NCBI GenBank assembly: GCA_048270425.1
Contig: JBLWSY010000004.1
Location: forward strand, 62,001-126,000
Reading direction: 5' to 3'
Source: Oceanospirillum sp048270425
GTDB taxonomy: Bacteria; Pseudomonadota; Gammaproteobacteria; Pseudomonadales; Halomonadaceae
Length of the DNA stretch: 64,000 nt
Shown: in pieces, positions 16,503 to 25,898 of the stretch
How the letters are laid out: every line of letters begins with the position of its first letter
How positions within the stretch are numbered: position 1 is the first letter of the stretch
The notes under the pieces: generated by a model
What the model saw: the letters and a program-made list of their open reading frames with translations, nothing else
Told to the model about the DNA's origin: nothing
The model's database searches: none
Position numbers and translations under genes: made by a program

Positions 16503-17309
16503 ATGCATGCCGACAGCTGTAACGGAAACAGTGACAGTCAAACATCTGATCATACGGATTTTCCCGGTTGTGATCGCTGCCGTGATCAACCGCCACTGCC
16601 TTTTACCTTCAGCTTTGCTTTTCAGCCTATTGTCAGTGCCAGTCAGCAAAAAACTGTAGCCTACGAAGCGCTCGTGCGCGGCATCAATGGCGAGCCAGCC
16701 GGTTCTATTTTCCGTCACGTAAATGATGGCAATCTCTATCAGTTCGATCAGGCGTGTCGGGTTACCGCCATCAAAAAAGCCGTTGAAATCGGACTTGCTG
16801 AACAGGATTCACGACTCAACCTGAACTTCACCCCCAATGCGGTTTACCAGCCGGAGCTCTGCATCCGCACCACACTGGAAGCTGCAAAGCGGTACGGTTT
16901 TCCCTTAGAGAAAATCGTATTCGAAGTAACCGAAGGCGAAGAGGTGAAAGACAAGCAGCACCTGGTCAGTATTATCGATGCCTACAAAAAGATGGGCTTT
17001 AAAACAGCAATTGATGACTTTGGCGCGGGTTACTCCGGCCTCAATCTGCTGGCCGATTATGAACCCGATACCATCAAACTGGATCGGGAGCTGATTATTG
17101 ATATCCATAAACACCCGAGAAAACAGGCGATTATCCGGGGCATCATTATGGTCTGCGATGAACTGAACCTGGAGCTTCTGGCCGAAGGCGTAGAACTACG
17201 GGAAGAGTATGAATGGCTGCGGGATCAGGGGATTGATCTGTTTCAGGGCTTCTATTTCGCCCGCCCCGGCTTTGAAACTCTGCCCGAGGTTTCTGCCAGC
17301 CAGTTCTGA
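16503..17309 (+). CDS. Stand-alone EAL c-di-GMP phosphodiesterase with Cys-rich N-terminus
   Basis: This 268-residue protein has an EAL domain from about residue 35 with all catalytic markers: EAL (55-57), NLNFTP, EVTEGE, DDFGAGYSG, KLDRELI, LLAEGVE and FQGFYF. The short N-terminus carries C6 and a CxxC pair (C23, C26), suggesting a metal- or redox-sensing element. It has no membrane segment. It is the third c-di-GMP protein in 10 kb, but it is separated from the GGDEF gene by 201 bases with a possible terminator, so it is probably transcribed on its own. Confidence 0.9.
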   Translation: MHADSCNGNSDSQTSDHTDFPGCDRCRDQPPLPFTFSFAFQPIVSASQQKTVAYEALVRGINGEPAGSIFRHVNDGNLYQFDQACRVTAIKKAVEIGLAEQDSRLNLNFTPNAVYQPELCIRTTLEAAKRYGFPLEKIVFEVTEGEEVKDKQHLVSIIDAYKKMGFKTAIDDFGAGYSGLNLLADYEPDTIKLDRELIIDIHKHPRKQAIIRGIIMVCDELNLELLAEGVELREEYEWLRDQGIDLFQGFYFARPGFETLPEVSASQF

Positions 17310-17410
17310 CTTCATGCCGACGCCCTTCAATCCTCCAACCTGAACCGGAGACCAGGAAACTGCGTACCAAGAGCAGTTAAACCAGAGAAATTCGGGCAGA
17401 GGATAAGCGG

Positions 17411-18130
17411 ATGAAGGTTTTGATTTGCGCAGGTAATGGCGGCATCGGGCAGGGGCTGATCAAAGCCATTCTTGAACGGCACCCGGATGCTGATATCTCA
17501 GCCACCTACCGGAATCAGAAGCCCACTCACTTTTCTTCAACCGTTCACTGGTTTCAGGCCGATCTGACCGATCAGGAGTCTGTTGAGCAGCTCGCAAGCA
17601 ACGTCTCTCAGATCGACTGGCTGATTAACTGCGCAGGGTTTCTGCATCAGCAGGATGACAATACTTTTCACGGGCCGGAGAAAAGTATTCGCCAGTTTGA
17701 ACCGGATTTTTTCCTGAGCAATATCCAACTCAACACCCTGCCAACGCTGCTGTTGGCCCGCTATTTTTCCAATGCACTGAAACAAAGCCCGAAAGGTATT
17801 TTTGCGGCGGTCAGTGCTAAGGTGGGTAGTATTGAAGATAATCGATTAGGCGGCTGGTACAGCTATCGGGCTTCAAAAGCCGCTCTCAACATGGCACTAA
17901 AAACCCTTTCCATAGAATGGCAGCGCAGCCATAAAAATCTGTGTGTTAGCGCCCTGCATCCCGGCACCACAGATACGGAGCTATCCGAGCCTTTTCAAAA
18001 AAATGTTCCCGAAGGCAAACTCTTTACTCCCGAGCAAACCGGTCACTACCTGCTGAATGTGCTGGAGCAACTGACTCCGGATCAGACCGGTTCCTTCTTC
18101 AGCTGGAACGGAGAGCAGCTACCATGGTAG
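17411..18130 (+). CDS. Short-chain dehydrogenase/reductase (C-factor-like)
   Basis: This 239-residue Rossmann oxidoreductase starts MKVLICAGNGGIGQGLIKAI with the glycine-rich NAD(P) motif. It has NCAG, and the catalytic YxxxK in SYRASKAAL. It resembles CsgA/C-factor-type SDRs often found next to photolyase-family genes; the substrate is unknown. The stop overlaps the cryptochrome start by 7 bases, so the two are co-translated. Confidence 0.87.
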   Translation: MKVLICAGNGGIGQGLIKAILERHPDADISATYRNQKPTHFSSTVHWFQADLTDQESVEQLASNVSQIDWLINCAGFLHQQDDNTFHGPEKSIRQFEPDFFLSNIQLNTLPTLLLARYFSNALKQSPKGIFAAVSAKVGSIEDNRLGGWYSYRASKAALNMALKTLSIEWQRSHKNLCVSALHPGTTDTELSEPFQKNVPEGKLFTPEQTGHYLLNVLEQLTPDQTGSFFSWNGEQLPW

Positions 18131-19602
18131 ATCATCGCCCAACGGACAACCCGGTCTCGTTAACTGGCAACTCTCTTCCGATAACCGAAAAACGCGGCCT
18201 GTATCTTTTTACCCATGATCTGCGTCTTGAGGATAATCCCGCACTGAATCAACTGATCAGCCAGTGTGAAAGTCTGCTTTTTGTTTACCTGATCGACCCT
18301 AGACTCACCGAAAGCAGTCACTACGGCTTTTCACGACTGGGTCAGCATCGCTGGCGGTTTATCTGGCAATCCCTGAGAGATCTGCATCAGCACCTGCAGC
18401 GCTTTGGCCATCAGCTGCATTTGATACAGGGCGAGCCTGAGAAAACAATTCCGACTTTGATCAAAAAGCACCGCCTAGACCTGATAGCAGGCAGTTTTAA
18501 CAGTGGCTTGAATGAAACACGCTTCTGGCAGGCATTGCAGGATCAGACTGATTGCCAGGTGATAACGCGGCATCAGAACGCTTTATTCACACCGGAACAT
18601 CTGCCGGTGGCTGTGGATAAGATACCCAATCAGTTCACGCCATTTCGCAAGCTGGCGGAAGAACTGACCACACCGGAACCGGTAAAACTGAACCCTCTGT
18701 TAGCGCAAAGAAAGCCGATCCCTGAAGTTGGAGTTGAAGCTGAGGCTGAGCCTGAAACTCCAAGCCAATGGCCCGAAGCCCCACCCTTGTTATCGGATTA
18801 TCAGCCTGACCATCAATCAGCTCCTCAATTGGACAGATCCTCTTACGAACTGCCGATCAGTGGCGGCAGCGAAGCGGCATGGAATCATCTGGATCACTTT
18901 ATCTGGAAGTCCCGCGCTATCGATCACTACAAGCAAACCCGTAATACATTGGATGTTGTGCAACATCCGGATCATGTCAGCCTGCTCTCTGGCTGGTTAG
19001 CGCTGGGTTGTTTGTCTACCCGTCAGGTCTGGCACGAGATCAGTCAGTACGAGCAGCAGTTTGGGAACAATGAATCCACTTATTGGTTAAAATTTGAACT
19101 GCTCTGGCGGGAGTTCTTCTACTGGAATGCGCATCGTCTTGCTGCAAACCTCTATTGTTTTGCTGGGGAACGGGGCAAAAAACCTCTGACCAGTTTTTAT
19201 GCCCAGCGTTTTAAAAGCTGGTGCGAGGGCAGCACCGCGCACCCCTTGGTCAATGCGTGCATGAAACAGCTGAAAACCACCGGCATGCTCTCCAATCGGG
19301 GCAGGCAGCTTGTGGCCAGCGCTCTGGTTAATGAGCTTCAGCTGGACTGGCGCTACGGTGCCGCCTGGTTTGAACATCAGCTGATCGATTACGATCCCGG
19401 CAGTAACTACGGAAACTGGCAGTACATTGCAGGCGTTGGTGCCGATCCAAGAGGAGGGCGACACTTTAATCTGGAGAAACAGACCAGTGAATTCGACCCG
19501 CAAGGCGACTTTGTTCGCCGCTGGGCAGGGGAGGATTCCGAAGCAAATACCGTTACCGATGCCGTGGGTATTGATGACTGGCCGCTTTATCCGGAGGACT
19601 AA
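18124..19602 (+). CDS. DASH-type cryptochrome/photolyase
   Basis: This 492-residue protein has an N-terminal photolyase alpha/beta domain (GLYLFTHDLRLEDNPAL) and a C-terminal FAD domain. The end is typical of the DASH clade: DWRYGAAWFEHQLIDYDPG, NYGNWQYIAGVGADPRGGRHFN. Members repair CPDs in single-stranded DNA and/or act as blue-light sensors. An acidic/proline-rich linker (about 195-240) with repeated E/P is unusually long. It overlaps the upstream SDR gene. Confidence 0.92.
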   Translation: MVDHRPTDNPVSLTGNSLPITEKRGLYLFTHDLRLEDNPALNQLISQCESLLFVYLIDPRLTESSHYGFSRLGQHRWRFIWQSLRDLHQHLQRFGHQLHLIQGEPEKTIPTLIKKHRLDLIAGSFNSGLNETRFWQALQDQTDCQVITRHQNALFTPEHLPVAVDKIPNQFTPFRKLAEELTTPEPVKLNPLLAQRKPIPEVGVEAEAEPETPSQWPEAPPLLSDYQPDHQSAPQLDRSSYELPISGGSEAAWNHLDHFIWKSRAIDHYKQTRNTLDVVQHPDHVSLLSGWLALGCLSTRQVWHEISQYEQQFGNNESTYWLKFELLWREFFYWNAHRLAANLYCFAGERGKKPLTSFYAQRFKSWCEGSTAHPLVNACMKQLKTTGMLSNRGRQLVASALVNELQLDWRYGAAWFEHQLIDYDPGSNYGNWQYIAGVGADPRGGRHFNLEKQTSEFDPQGDFVRRWAGEDSEANTVTDAVGIDDWPLYPED

Positions 19603-19790
19603 ACTCACCAAGCGAGCGCTGCTGATTGAAAAACCCAAAGACAGGCAAAAACAAAAGCGTAAAACAGATACCTGATTTTCAGTCACTGAAAAACCTTTGC
19701 CTCCACTGACTCTGTGTCTATTATCAATATTGCTGCAACGCACAAATAATCATAAAAACATAAGCCAGCTCAAACACAGAGGACTCCGTC

Positions 19791-21005
19791 ATGCTCTATA
19801 AACTGCATCACAGTTACAGCCAGGTTGCTCAACCCATTCATCTTTGGGCGCAGGCCTGGCGCAAACAGCTGTCATTGCCCTGGAATCCTCTGAGAATCAC
19901 CCAAACCGGTAAATTGCTGACTGCTGCTGCAGAACTGATCGAACGCTGCACCGACAACTACGAAAAACCCAGCTTTGAACTGCCCTTTACCGAAGTCGAC
20001 GGCCAGAAAGTGCGCATCCGGGAAGAGATTATCCACACCCTCCCGTACTGTAATCTGCTGCATTTCCGCCGGTCTGGTGAGTATCAGCACCCCAAAGTAC
20101 TGATTGTCGCACCTATGTCCGGCCATTACGCCACCCTGCTGCGGGGAACCGTTGAACAGTTTATTCCCGACCATGAGGTTTACATCACCGACTGGGTTAA
20201 CGCCCGGGAAGTACCGCTGGAAGAGGGCAGTTTCAACTTTGATGACTATGTGCGCTACCTGATCGAGTTTCTGCAGCTGTTAGGACCGGACACCCATGTG
20301 ATCGGTGTCTGCCAGCCCAGCGTACCCGCTATCGTCGCCACCACGGTAATGGCCGAGCAGAAAGACCCTTGTGTACCAAAATCCCTGATCCTGATGGGTG
20401 GCCCGATTGATACACGCAAAAACCCAACAGAAGTGAATGATTACGCCTCCGGCAAAGACTATGAATGGTTTCAGGATCAGGTGATCTGCACAGTTCCGGA
20501 GGGTTATCCCGGTGTGGGTCAGCGGGTCTACCCCGGTTTTATTCAGCTGTCCGGCTTTATGAGCATGAACCTCGACAGCCACGTGAACAAACACTTCAAG
20601 TTTTTTGGCGACCTGATCAAAGGTGATGGCGACAGTGCCGAAGCACACCGCAAATTCTATAACGAGTATCTGGCGGTGATGGATCTGCCTGCGCCCTTCT
20701 TTCTGGAAACCATCAAAAAGGTGTTCCTCGATCATGATCTGCCAAGAGGCGAGATGACCTATCAGAGCAAAAAGATCGATCCGACTGCGGTGACAAAAAC
20801 AGCGCTGATGACCATTGAAGGGGAGAACGACGATATTACCGGTATGGGACAAACGGAAGCCGCCCATGATGTCCTGACCAAAATCCCGAAAACCAAGCGC
20901 CAGCACTATATTCAAAAGGGCGTGGGTCACTACGGTATCTTTAACGGCCGCCGTTTCCGGGAAGAGATCGCCCCTACCATTAAGACTTTTATGCAAAAAG
21001 CCTGA
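19791..21005 (+). CDS. phaZ: Intracellular polyhydroxyalkanoate depolymerase
   Basis: This 404-residue alpha/beta-hydrolase of the intracellular PHB depolymerase family mobilises stored polyhydroxybutyrate granules. The nucleophile is cysteine (GVCQPSVPA, C174), as in Cupriavidus PhaZ, rather than serine. APMSGHYATLLRGT and the C-terminal GVGHYGIFNGRRFREE (catalytic His) are conserved. There is no signal peptide, consistent with cytoplasmic action. It has its own leader and a strong terminator; no other pha genes are in the window. Confidence 0.92.
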   Translation: MLYKLHHSYSQVAQPIHLWAQAWRKQLSLPWNPLRITQTGKLLTAAAELIERCTDNYEKPSFELPFTEVDGQKVRIREEIIHTLPYCNLLHFRRSGEYQHPKVLIVAPMSGHYATLLRGTVEQFIPDHEVYITDWVNAREVPLEEGSFNFDDYVRYLIEFLQLLGPDTHVIGVCQPSVPAIVATTVMAEQKDPCVPKSLILMGGPIDTRKNPTEVNDYASGKDYEWFQDQVICTVPEGYPGVGQRVYPGFIQLSGFMSMNLDSHVNKHFKFFGDLIKGDGDSAEAHRKFYNEYLAVMDLPAPFFLETIKKVFLDHDLPRGEMTYQSKKIDPTAVTKTALMTIEGENDDITGMGQTEAAHDVLTKIPKTKRQHYIQKGVGHYGIFNGRRFREEIAPTIKTFMQKA

Positions 21006-21010
21006 AATGC

Positions 21011-21049
21011 GAAAGCCCCCGAAACCTTATAAGGTCTCGGGGGCTTTCA
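21011..21049. terminator. Bidirectional terminator between phaZ and trmB
   Basis: A long near-perfect stem pairs 21011-21028 with 21031-21048 (gaaagcccccg with cgggggctttc at the base). It lies between the convergent ends of phaZ and trmB and can serve both. Confidence 0.85.
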
Positions 21050-21080
21050 TTTTGGTCATCAGAGATTCTGACGCTGAAGA

Positions 21081-21866
21081 TCAGCTCACCTTGCGGTAGA
21101 TGATATCCCATACGCCATGACCCAGACGCTCACCACGTTTTTCAAACTTGGTGATCGGACGGGAATCCGGACGCGGTACATAAACACCATCGGTCGCGGT
21201 ATTTTCATAACCTTCCGCAACCTGCATCACTTCCACCATGTGCTCGGCGTAGTTTTCCCAGTCCGTTGCCATGTGGAAACGGCCACCCACTTTCAGCTTC
21301 TTACGCACCAGCTGAACAAATTCCGGCTGCACAATACGGCGCTTGTGGTGACGCTTTTTGTGCCACGGATCAGGGAAGAACAGCTGCAGCAGATCCACAG
21401 AGCCATCCGGGATGCACTGGTTCAGAATCTCAACCGCATCATCTTCATAAGCACGCAGGTTGGTCAGACCGGCATCACCGGCTTCTGCCATCAGTTTACC
21501 GACACCTGGGGTATGCACTTCGATGCCGATAAAGTTGTGATCCGGCATGGTTTTCGCCTGTTCGAACAGGGAGTGACCCATACCAAAACCGATCTCGATC
21601 ACCAAAGGTGCTTCACGGCCAAAAACCTGTTGCGGGTCGATAGTACCCTGCTCCAGCGTCAGACCCCACTTTGGCCAGAACTCGTCCATGCCACGCTGCT
21701 GACCGGCAGTCATACGCCCGGTACGCAGCACAAAACTGCGGATACGACGCTTATGCTCTTCAGGCGTTTCGTTCTCTTTTCTTTCCTGGCTTTCTACCGG
21801 CTGCTCAGAAACCTCAGCCTCGTTAACAGCTTGATTTGGGTTTTGAGCATCAGTTGCATCAGACAT
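21081..21866 (-). CDS. trmB: tRNA (guanine-N7-)-methyltransferase TrmB
   Basis: This 261-residue SAM-dependent methyltransferase makes m7G46 in tRNA. IEIGFGMGHSLFEQA (SAM site), the LLQLFFPDPWHKKRHHKRR core and the tRNA-binding C-terminus are intact. The first 35 or so residues are an acidic, low-complexity tail (EAEVSEQPVESQERKENET), longer than in E. coli. It is the last gene of the thiS-thiG-trmB group, an order shared with Pseudomonas. Confidence 0.95.
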   Translation of the reverse strand: MSDATDAQNPNQAVNEAEVSEQPVESQERKENETPEEHKRRIRSFVLRTGRMTAGQQRGMDEFWPKWGLTLEQGTIDPQQVFGREAPLVIEIGFGMGHSLFEQAKTMPDHNFIGIEVHTPGVGKLMAEAGDAGLTNLRAYEDDAVEILNQCIPDGSVDLLQLFFPDPWHKKRHHKRRIVQPEFVQLVRKKLKVGGRFHMATDWENYAEHMVEVMQVAEGYENTATDGVYVPRPDSRPITKFEKRGERLGHGVWDIIYRKVS

Positions 21867-21957
21867 TGTCGTTCTTTAAACCTGTATGGTGTTGATTAAA
21901 AAAATAGCGACAGAGCTGTTATTCAGCTCCGTCTTAATTAAGTGCAGGGCAAGCGGA

Positions 21958-22755
21958 TTAGTCGATCAGGCCTTCTAACGGAGATGAGGCACTGGCGTAT
22001 TTTTTACGCGGCATACGACCTGCCAGATAAGCTTCACGACCGGCTTCGATCGCCTTACGCATCGCAGAAGCCATCAGTACCGGATCTTTCGCGGCAGCAA
22101 TCGCAGTATTCATCAGCACGGCTTCGCAGCCCATCTCCATAGCGATGGCGGCATCCGATGCAGTACCAACACCCGCATCAACCAGTACCGGGATATTAGC
22201 GCTTTCCATGATGATACGGATGTTGTGCGGGTTCAGAATACCGAGGCCCGAACCGATCAGAGAGCCCAGCGGCATGATGGCGCAGGCGCCCATATCTTCC
22301 AGCTTTTTCGCAGCGATCGGATCATCGTTGCAGTAAACCATCACGTCGAACCCATCCGCGATCAGGGTCTTCATCGCCTTCAGGGTTTCTTCCATATCCG
22401 GGTACAGGGTTTTCTGATCACCCAGCACTTCCAGCTTCACCAGCTTATGACCATCCAGCAGTTCACGGGCCAGACGACAGGTGCGCACCGCATCTTCGGC
22501 GGTATAGCAACCGGCGGTATTCGGCAGAATGGTGTACTTGTCGGGGGTGATCACATCCAGCAGATTCGGCTCATCCGGATTCTGACCGATATTGGTACGA
22601 CGCACCGCTACGGTCACAATCTCAGCACCACTGGCTTCAATCGCCAGGCGGGTCTCTTCCAGATCCTTATATTTACCGGTGCCTACCAGCAAACGGGACT
22701 GATAGCTTTTTCCTGCAATGGTCAGAAGATCCTTGTTGTTGCTCGAAGCGGTCAT
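21958..22755 (-). CDS. thiG: Thiazole synthase ThiG
   Basis: This 265-residue TIM barrel forms the thiazole phosphate of thiamin from deoxyxylulose phosphate, dehydroglycine and ThiS-thiocarboxylate. The Schiff-base lysine lies in VKLEVLGD. TVAVRRTN and PVLVDAGVGTASDAAIAMEMG are family signatures. It follows thiS after 114 bases. No TPP riboswitch is seen upstream of this pair, in contrast to thiC. Confidence 0.96.
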   Translation of the reverse strand: MTASSNNKDLLTIAGKSYQSRLLVGTGKYKDLEETRLAIEASGAEIVTVAVRRTNIGQNPDEPNLLDVITPDKYTILPNTAGCYTAEDAVRTCRLARELLDGHKLVKLEVLGDQKTLYPDMEETLKAMKTLIADGFDVMVYCNDDPIAAKKLEDMGACAIMPLGSLIGSGLGILNPHNIRIIMESANIPVLVDAGVGTASDAAIAMEMGCEAVLMNTAIAAAKDPVLMASAMRKAIEAGREAYLAGRMPRKKYASASSPLEGLID

Positions 22756-22869
22756 GGATGTTTACCCTTGTCTGTGTTTGTTTGGTTCCATAGGACGGTA
22801 GAGTTTTGGGTCAGCGCTAAGCCCACAGCCGGACTGCTGACGTCGCTGAAGGTCTGGCTGATCCTTCAA

Positions 22870-23070
22870 TCAACCACCACCAATAGCGTGGACAATCTCA
22901 ACCTGATCACCGTCATTCAGCGCGGTTTCACCATGCTGACTGCGGGGCACGATCTCAGCGTTAATCTCCACTGCAATTCGTTTGCCGGTCAGTTCCATCT
23001 CTGCGATTAAGTCCGCCAGTGTCGCCTGACCGGAAAGATCTTTTGGCTCACCATTCACCAGTATCTGCAT
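22870..23070 (-). CDS. thiS: Sulfur carrier protein ThiS
   Basis: This 66-residue beta-grasp ubiquitin-like protein ends in the required Gly-Gly (HAIGGG). The C-terminal glycine is adenylated and thiocarboxylated and donates sulfur to ThiG. Length and neighbours are typical. The upstream gap (23071-23250) holds a short hairpin (gaaggg/cccttc near 23142-23160) but no recognisable riboswitch. Confidence 0.94.
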   Translation of the reverse strand: MQILVNGEPKDLSGQATLADLIAEMELTGKRIAVEINAEIVPRSQHGETALNDGDQVEIVHAIGGG

Positions 23071-23250
23071 CGCTTTTGCTACCTGATCTGTCGGTTAGTA
23101 TGTCGCGTTTTCGCCAGCGGCTGTGAAATCCAAAGCGAGGAAGGGTATATTGCCCTTCGATGATTTTCACGAGGCTACCACTGACCTGAAAAAAGGCTGA
23201 CATTGTACCTCAAACCTCCGGCTTTGCGGCCTCTAATCTGGAGATACCTG

Positions 23251-23682
23251 ATGCAAAATCCCGCACAAACACCGAAAAAAGCGCTTTTTTATTTTTACGG
23301 TCTTTTGTGGCTACTGGCAGGACTGTTCGGTGCTTCCGGTGTGTTTCTGGATGCCTGGCTGAGTCACGGTTTCAGTAGTGCCGATCCTGACATTCTGAAC
23401 AGCCTGCAAACCGCTGTGCGTTATCAGCAATTTAACAGCCTGACGCTGGTACTGAGCTTGTGGATCGCAGGTGGAGCATTAAGGCAGGGGCGGGCGATGG
23501 GGTGGCTCAGTCTGCTACCGAGTACCTTCTTCCTGCTGGCGATTTTTGCCTTCAGCGGCGGTATTTACGGTAAGCATCTGCTGGGGATCGCCACAGGCGC
23601 CATCACACCAACCGGTGGTTTTCTGATGGCTCTGGGCTGGTTAAGTCTGGCGCATTACGGTTTTTATCAGCACAAACGCTGA
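23251..23682 (+). CDS. DUF423 (YgdD-type) inner membrane protein
   Basis: This 143-residue protein with about four hydrophobic helices matches the DUF423 family (FGASGVFLDAWLSHGF, LQTAVRYQQFNSLTLV). Function is unknown. GGAG 7 bases before ATG 23251 decides the start over the ATG at 23203. It is divergent from thiS; a DUF423 gene next to thiS is also seen in Pseudomonas. Confidence 0.85.
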   Translation: MQNPAQTPKKALFYFYGLLWLLAGLFGASGVFLDAWLSHGFSSADPDILNSLQTAVRYQQFNSLTLVLSLWIAGGALRQGRAMGWLSLLPSTFFLLAIFAFSGGIYGKHLLGIATGAITPTGGFLMALGWLSLAHYGFYQHKR

Positions 23683-23707
23683 TAAGCCCACTGACGGGCT
23701 AAAGCCC

Positions 23708-23738
23708 GACCCACAAGCTGTAGGCTTTATTGTGGGTC
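23708..23738. repeat. Inverted repeat between DUF423 and thioesterase genes
   Basis: The arms gacccacaa (23708-23716) and ttgtgggtc (23730-23738) are exact complements. They are preceded by a second small stem, gggct/agccc at 23696-23707. This convergent gap could hold a terminator or a REP-like element. Confidence 0.5.
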
Positions 23739-23767
23739 GCTCTTCAGGGCGTCAAACCCGGTGCAGA

Positions 23768-24241
23768 TCAGCGTGGCGGAATCGAATAGGTCGCGGTGAC
23801 ATGAGCCACCGGCTCATCATCACCTTCTGAATAGATGCTGATTTCACCTACCGCCAAACGCTTACCCAGTTTCAGCAAGCTTGCCTCGGCGATAATCGCT
23901 TTTGCCGGTTCCGGCTTTCGGAGAAAGTTGATATTCAGGTTGGTGGTCACTGCCAGCGCAACCGGCCCGATCTGACCGAGAATCGCAACGTAAAGACAGA
24001 TATCCGCCAGCGCCATCATGGTCGGGCCGGAAACGGTACCACCGGGGCGCAGATGGGCATCATCCACGTCCAGCCGCATGATAGCGCTGTTCTTACCCAT
24101 CTCTGTGACAACACCGATATGCTGAGGAAACTCCTGATGCAGAAATTGAGTTATCTCATCCACCGTCATTACGGTGTCTTGTGATGCCTGTCCTGCGGAT
24201 GATGCTTTTGTAGTTGTTGTAGCAGTTGTTGCAGCGGTCAT
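23768..24241 (-). CDS. PaaI-type hotdog thioesterase family protein
   Basis: This 157-residue protein has a hotdog-fold thioesterase core (LRPGGTVSGPTMMALADICLYVAILG, then NINFLRKPEPAKAIIAEASLLKLGKRL). It probably hydrolyses acyl-CoA thioesters; the substrate is unknown. The N-terminus carries a threonine/alanine-rich low-complexity tract. AGGAGT before ATG 24241 selects this start over a longer frame to 24352. Confidence 0.82.
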   Translation of the reverse strand: MTAATTATTTTKASSAGQASQDTVMTVDEITQFLHQEFPQHIGVVTEMGKNSAIMRLDVDDAHLRPGGTVSGPTMMALADICLYVAILGQIGPVALAVTTNLNINFLRKPEPAKAIIAEASLLKLGKRLAVGEISIYSEGDDEPVAHVTATYSIPPR

Positions 24242-24365
24242 AACGACTCCTGAGCCTGTTTTTATTATGAACCTCAGTATGCCGCTGCGAACAAGTTTCT
24301 GCCCAGCATCCGGTGTGACCCTCTGTTCACAATTCTGTAGGCAACACAACAAAGAAAACCCGTAG

Positions 24366-24430
24366 GTCGGATAAGCGCCCTAAACGGCACGATTAAGAAT
24401 GCACGGTAGGTTATTGGCGCGCCATCCGAC
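24366..24430. repeat. REP-like palindromic element
   Basis: The arms gtcggat (24366-24372) and atccgac (24424-24430), with inner gcgcc/ggcgc, resemble the GTAGGTCGGATAAGCGC type of REP sequence widespread in Proteobacteria. It lies in the spacer between the thioesterase gene and dgt. Confidence 0.6.
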
Positions 24431-24456
24431 ATCAGCCCATACCCGCAGGATGCCTA

Positions 24457-25821
24457 TCAGCCATTCAGGCGGCCACCCATCTCCTGAGCCAGATCCACCG
24501 CGTAGTTGTCGGTCATGCCACCGATGAAATCCAAGACCCGACGGTAAGCTTCGTAACGGTTCCAGTTAGTATCGGGAATGTTTTCCCCAATCAGCGATAA
24601 CACCCGTTTATGTTTGAAGCTTAAGGGTGCATCGGAACCTGCTGCTTTCAGCTGACTCAGCTCTTCCACCGCACCACAGAAACTTTCCAGCAGGACACCA
24701 AGGGTGGTGTACGCGCCGATCTCAAGCTTTGCCTTACGGGGATGATCAAAGATGCGTTGCTGCGCCATCTGCTTGGCCTGAGCAACACCCTGAGCGATCT
24801 CCGGCGGGCAAACTTCAATCAGATCCTGATTAAATTGTCCGGTAAGAAGTTCATCCTGATGCGCAACAAAAGCTTTGGAAACCGCTGCAACCACCTGTTC
24901 CATCGCAGCACCACGAAGGGCTGCAACACGACGGCGGTTGGAGGCATTGGCTAGCTGTGAATATCCTTCCGGCTCACCACCAGCGATCTGCAACAGCAGG
25001 CTCTCCACCTCGTCATAAGCCAGAATGTCCATCTCAAGGCCGTCCTCAAGATCCAATAGGGCGTAGCAGAGGTCATCCGCTGCCTCCACCAGATACACCA
25101 GCGGATGGCGACACCAGCGTTGCTCTGCCAGCTGAATCAAGCCCAGTGCTTCAGCAGTTTCCTGCAGCATAGGTAGCTCGGTCTGATAACAGCTGAACTT
25201 ACCGGCACGTTTCATCTTGCTGGGCATTGAAGCGTTTGAAGCGGTCCAGGGATATTTCAGAAAGGTGCCGAGGGTGGCGTAAGTCAGTTTCATACCACCG
25301 GCAAACTGGTTGTATTCCACCTGAGTCACCATACGAAAACCCTGAGCATTACCCTCAAAGGTAATCAGATCGGCTTTCTGCTCATCGGTCAGGCCTTCAA
25401 GCCGCCCCTGCTTTTCTGCCTGCCGGAACCAGTCACGAATCGCATATTCACCGGCATGACCAAAAGGCGGATTACCAATATCGTGCGCCAGACAGGCACT
25501 CTGCACGATGACACCGAGATCGGCAGGGGAGATATGTTCAGGTAGCTGCTGCCGGAGACTGTCGGCAACCATCATGCCGAGACTTCGGCCAACACAGCCG
25601 ACTTCCAGGCTGTGGGTTAAACGGGTGTGAATATGATCATTTTCCGCAAAGGGGTGAACCTGAGTCTTGCGCCCCATGCGCCGGAAGGAACCGGAAAACA
25701 CCACGCGGTCGTGGTCTTTATGGAAGGGAGAACGCCCGACATCATCGATTCCATGCCGGGACGTTCCTTTCAGGCGTTGACCGGAGAGCAGTCTCTGCCA
25801 GGACATCTTCTGTTGACTCAT
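24457..25821 (-). CDS. dgt: Deoxyguanosinetriphosphate triphosphohydrolase-like protein
   Basis: This 454-residue HD-domain dNTPase hydrolyses dGTP or other dNTPs to the nucleoside and triphosphate. The metal site is visible as HTRLTHSLEV and ACLAHDIGNPPFGHAGE. FSGSFRRMGRKTQVHP is the N-terminal family block. Besides dNTP balance, related enzymes can limit phage replication, but this copy lies in a housekeeping context. Confidence 0.92.
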   Translation of the reverse strand: MSQQKMSWQRLLSGQRLKGTSRHGIDDVGRSPFHKDHDRVVFSGSFRRMGRKTQVHPFAENDHIHTRLTHSLEVGCVGRSLGMMVADSLRQQLPEHISPADLGVIVQSACLAHDIGNPPFGHAGEYAIRDWFRQAEKQGRLEGLTDEQKADLITFEGNAQGFRMVTQVEYNQFAGGMKLTYATLGTFLKYPWTASNASMPSKMKRAGKFSCYQTELPMLQETAEALGLIQLAEQRWCRHPLVYLVEAADDLCYALLDLEDGLEMDILAYDEVESLLLQIAGGEPEGYSQLANASNRRRVAALRGAAMEQVVAAVSKAFVAHQDELLTGQFNQDLIEVCPPEIAQGVAQAKQMAQQRIFDHPRKAKLEIGAYTTLGVLLESFCGAVEELSQLKAAGSDAPLSFKHKRVLSLIGENIPDTNWNRYEAYRRVLDFIGGMTDNYAVDLAQEMGGRLNG

Positions 25822-25898
25822 TACTCAGCCTCTTGAAAAGCATCGTCAATAAGCCAACAGAGTGAAGCGAAGTGCGCTTCAGATCAAATAACTTTTGA

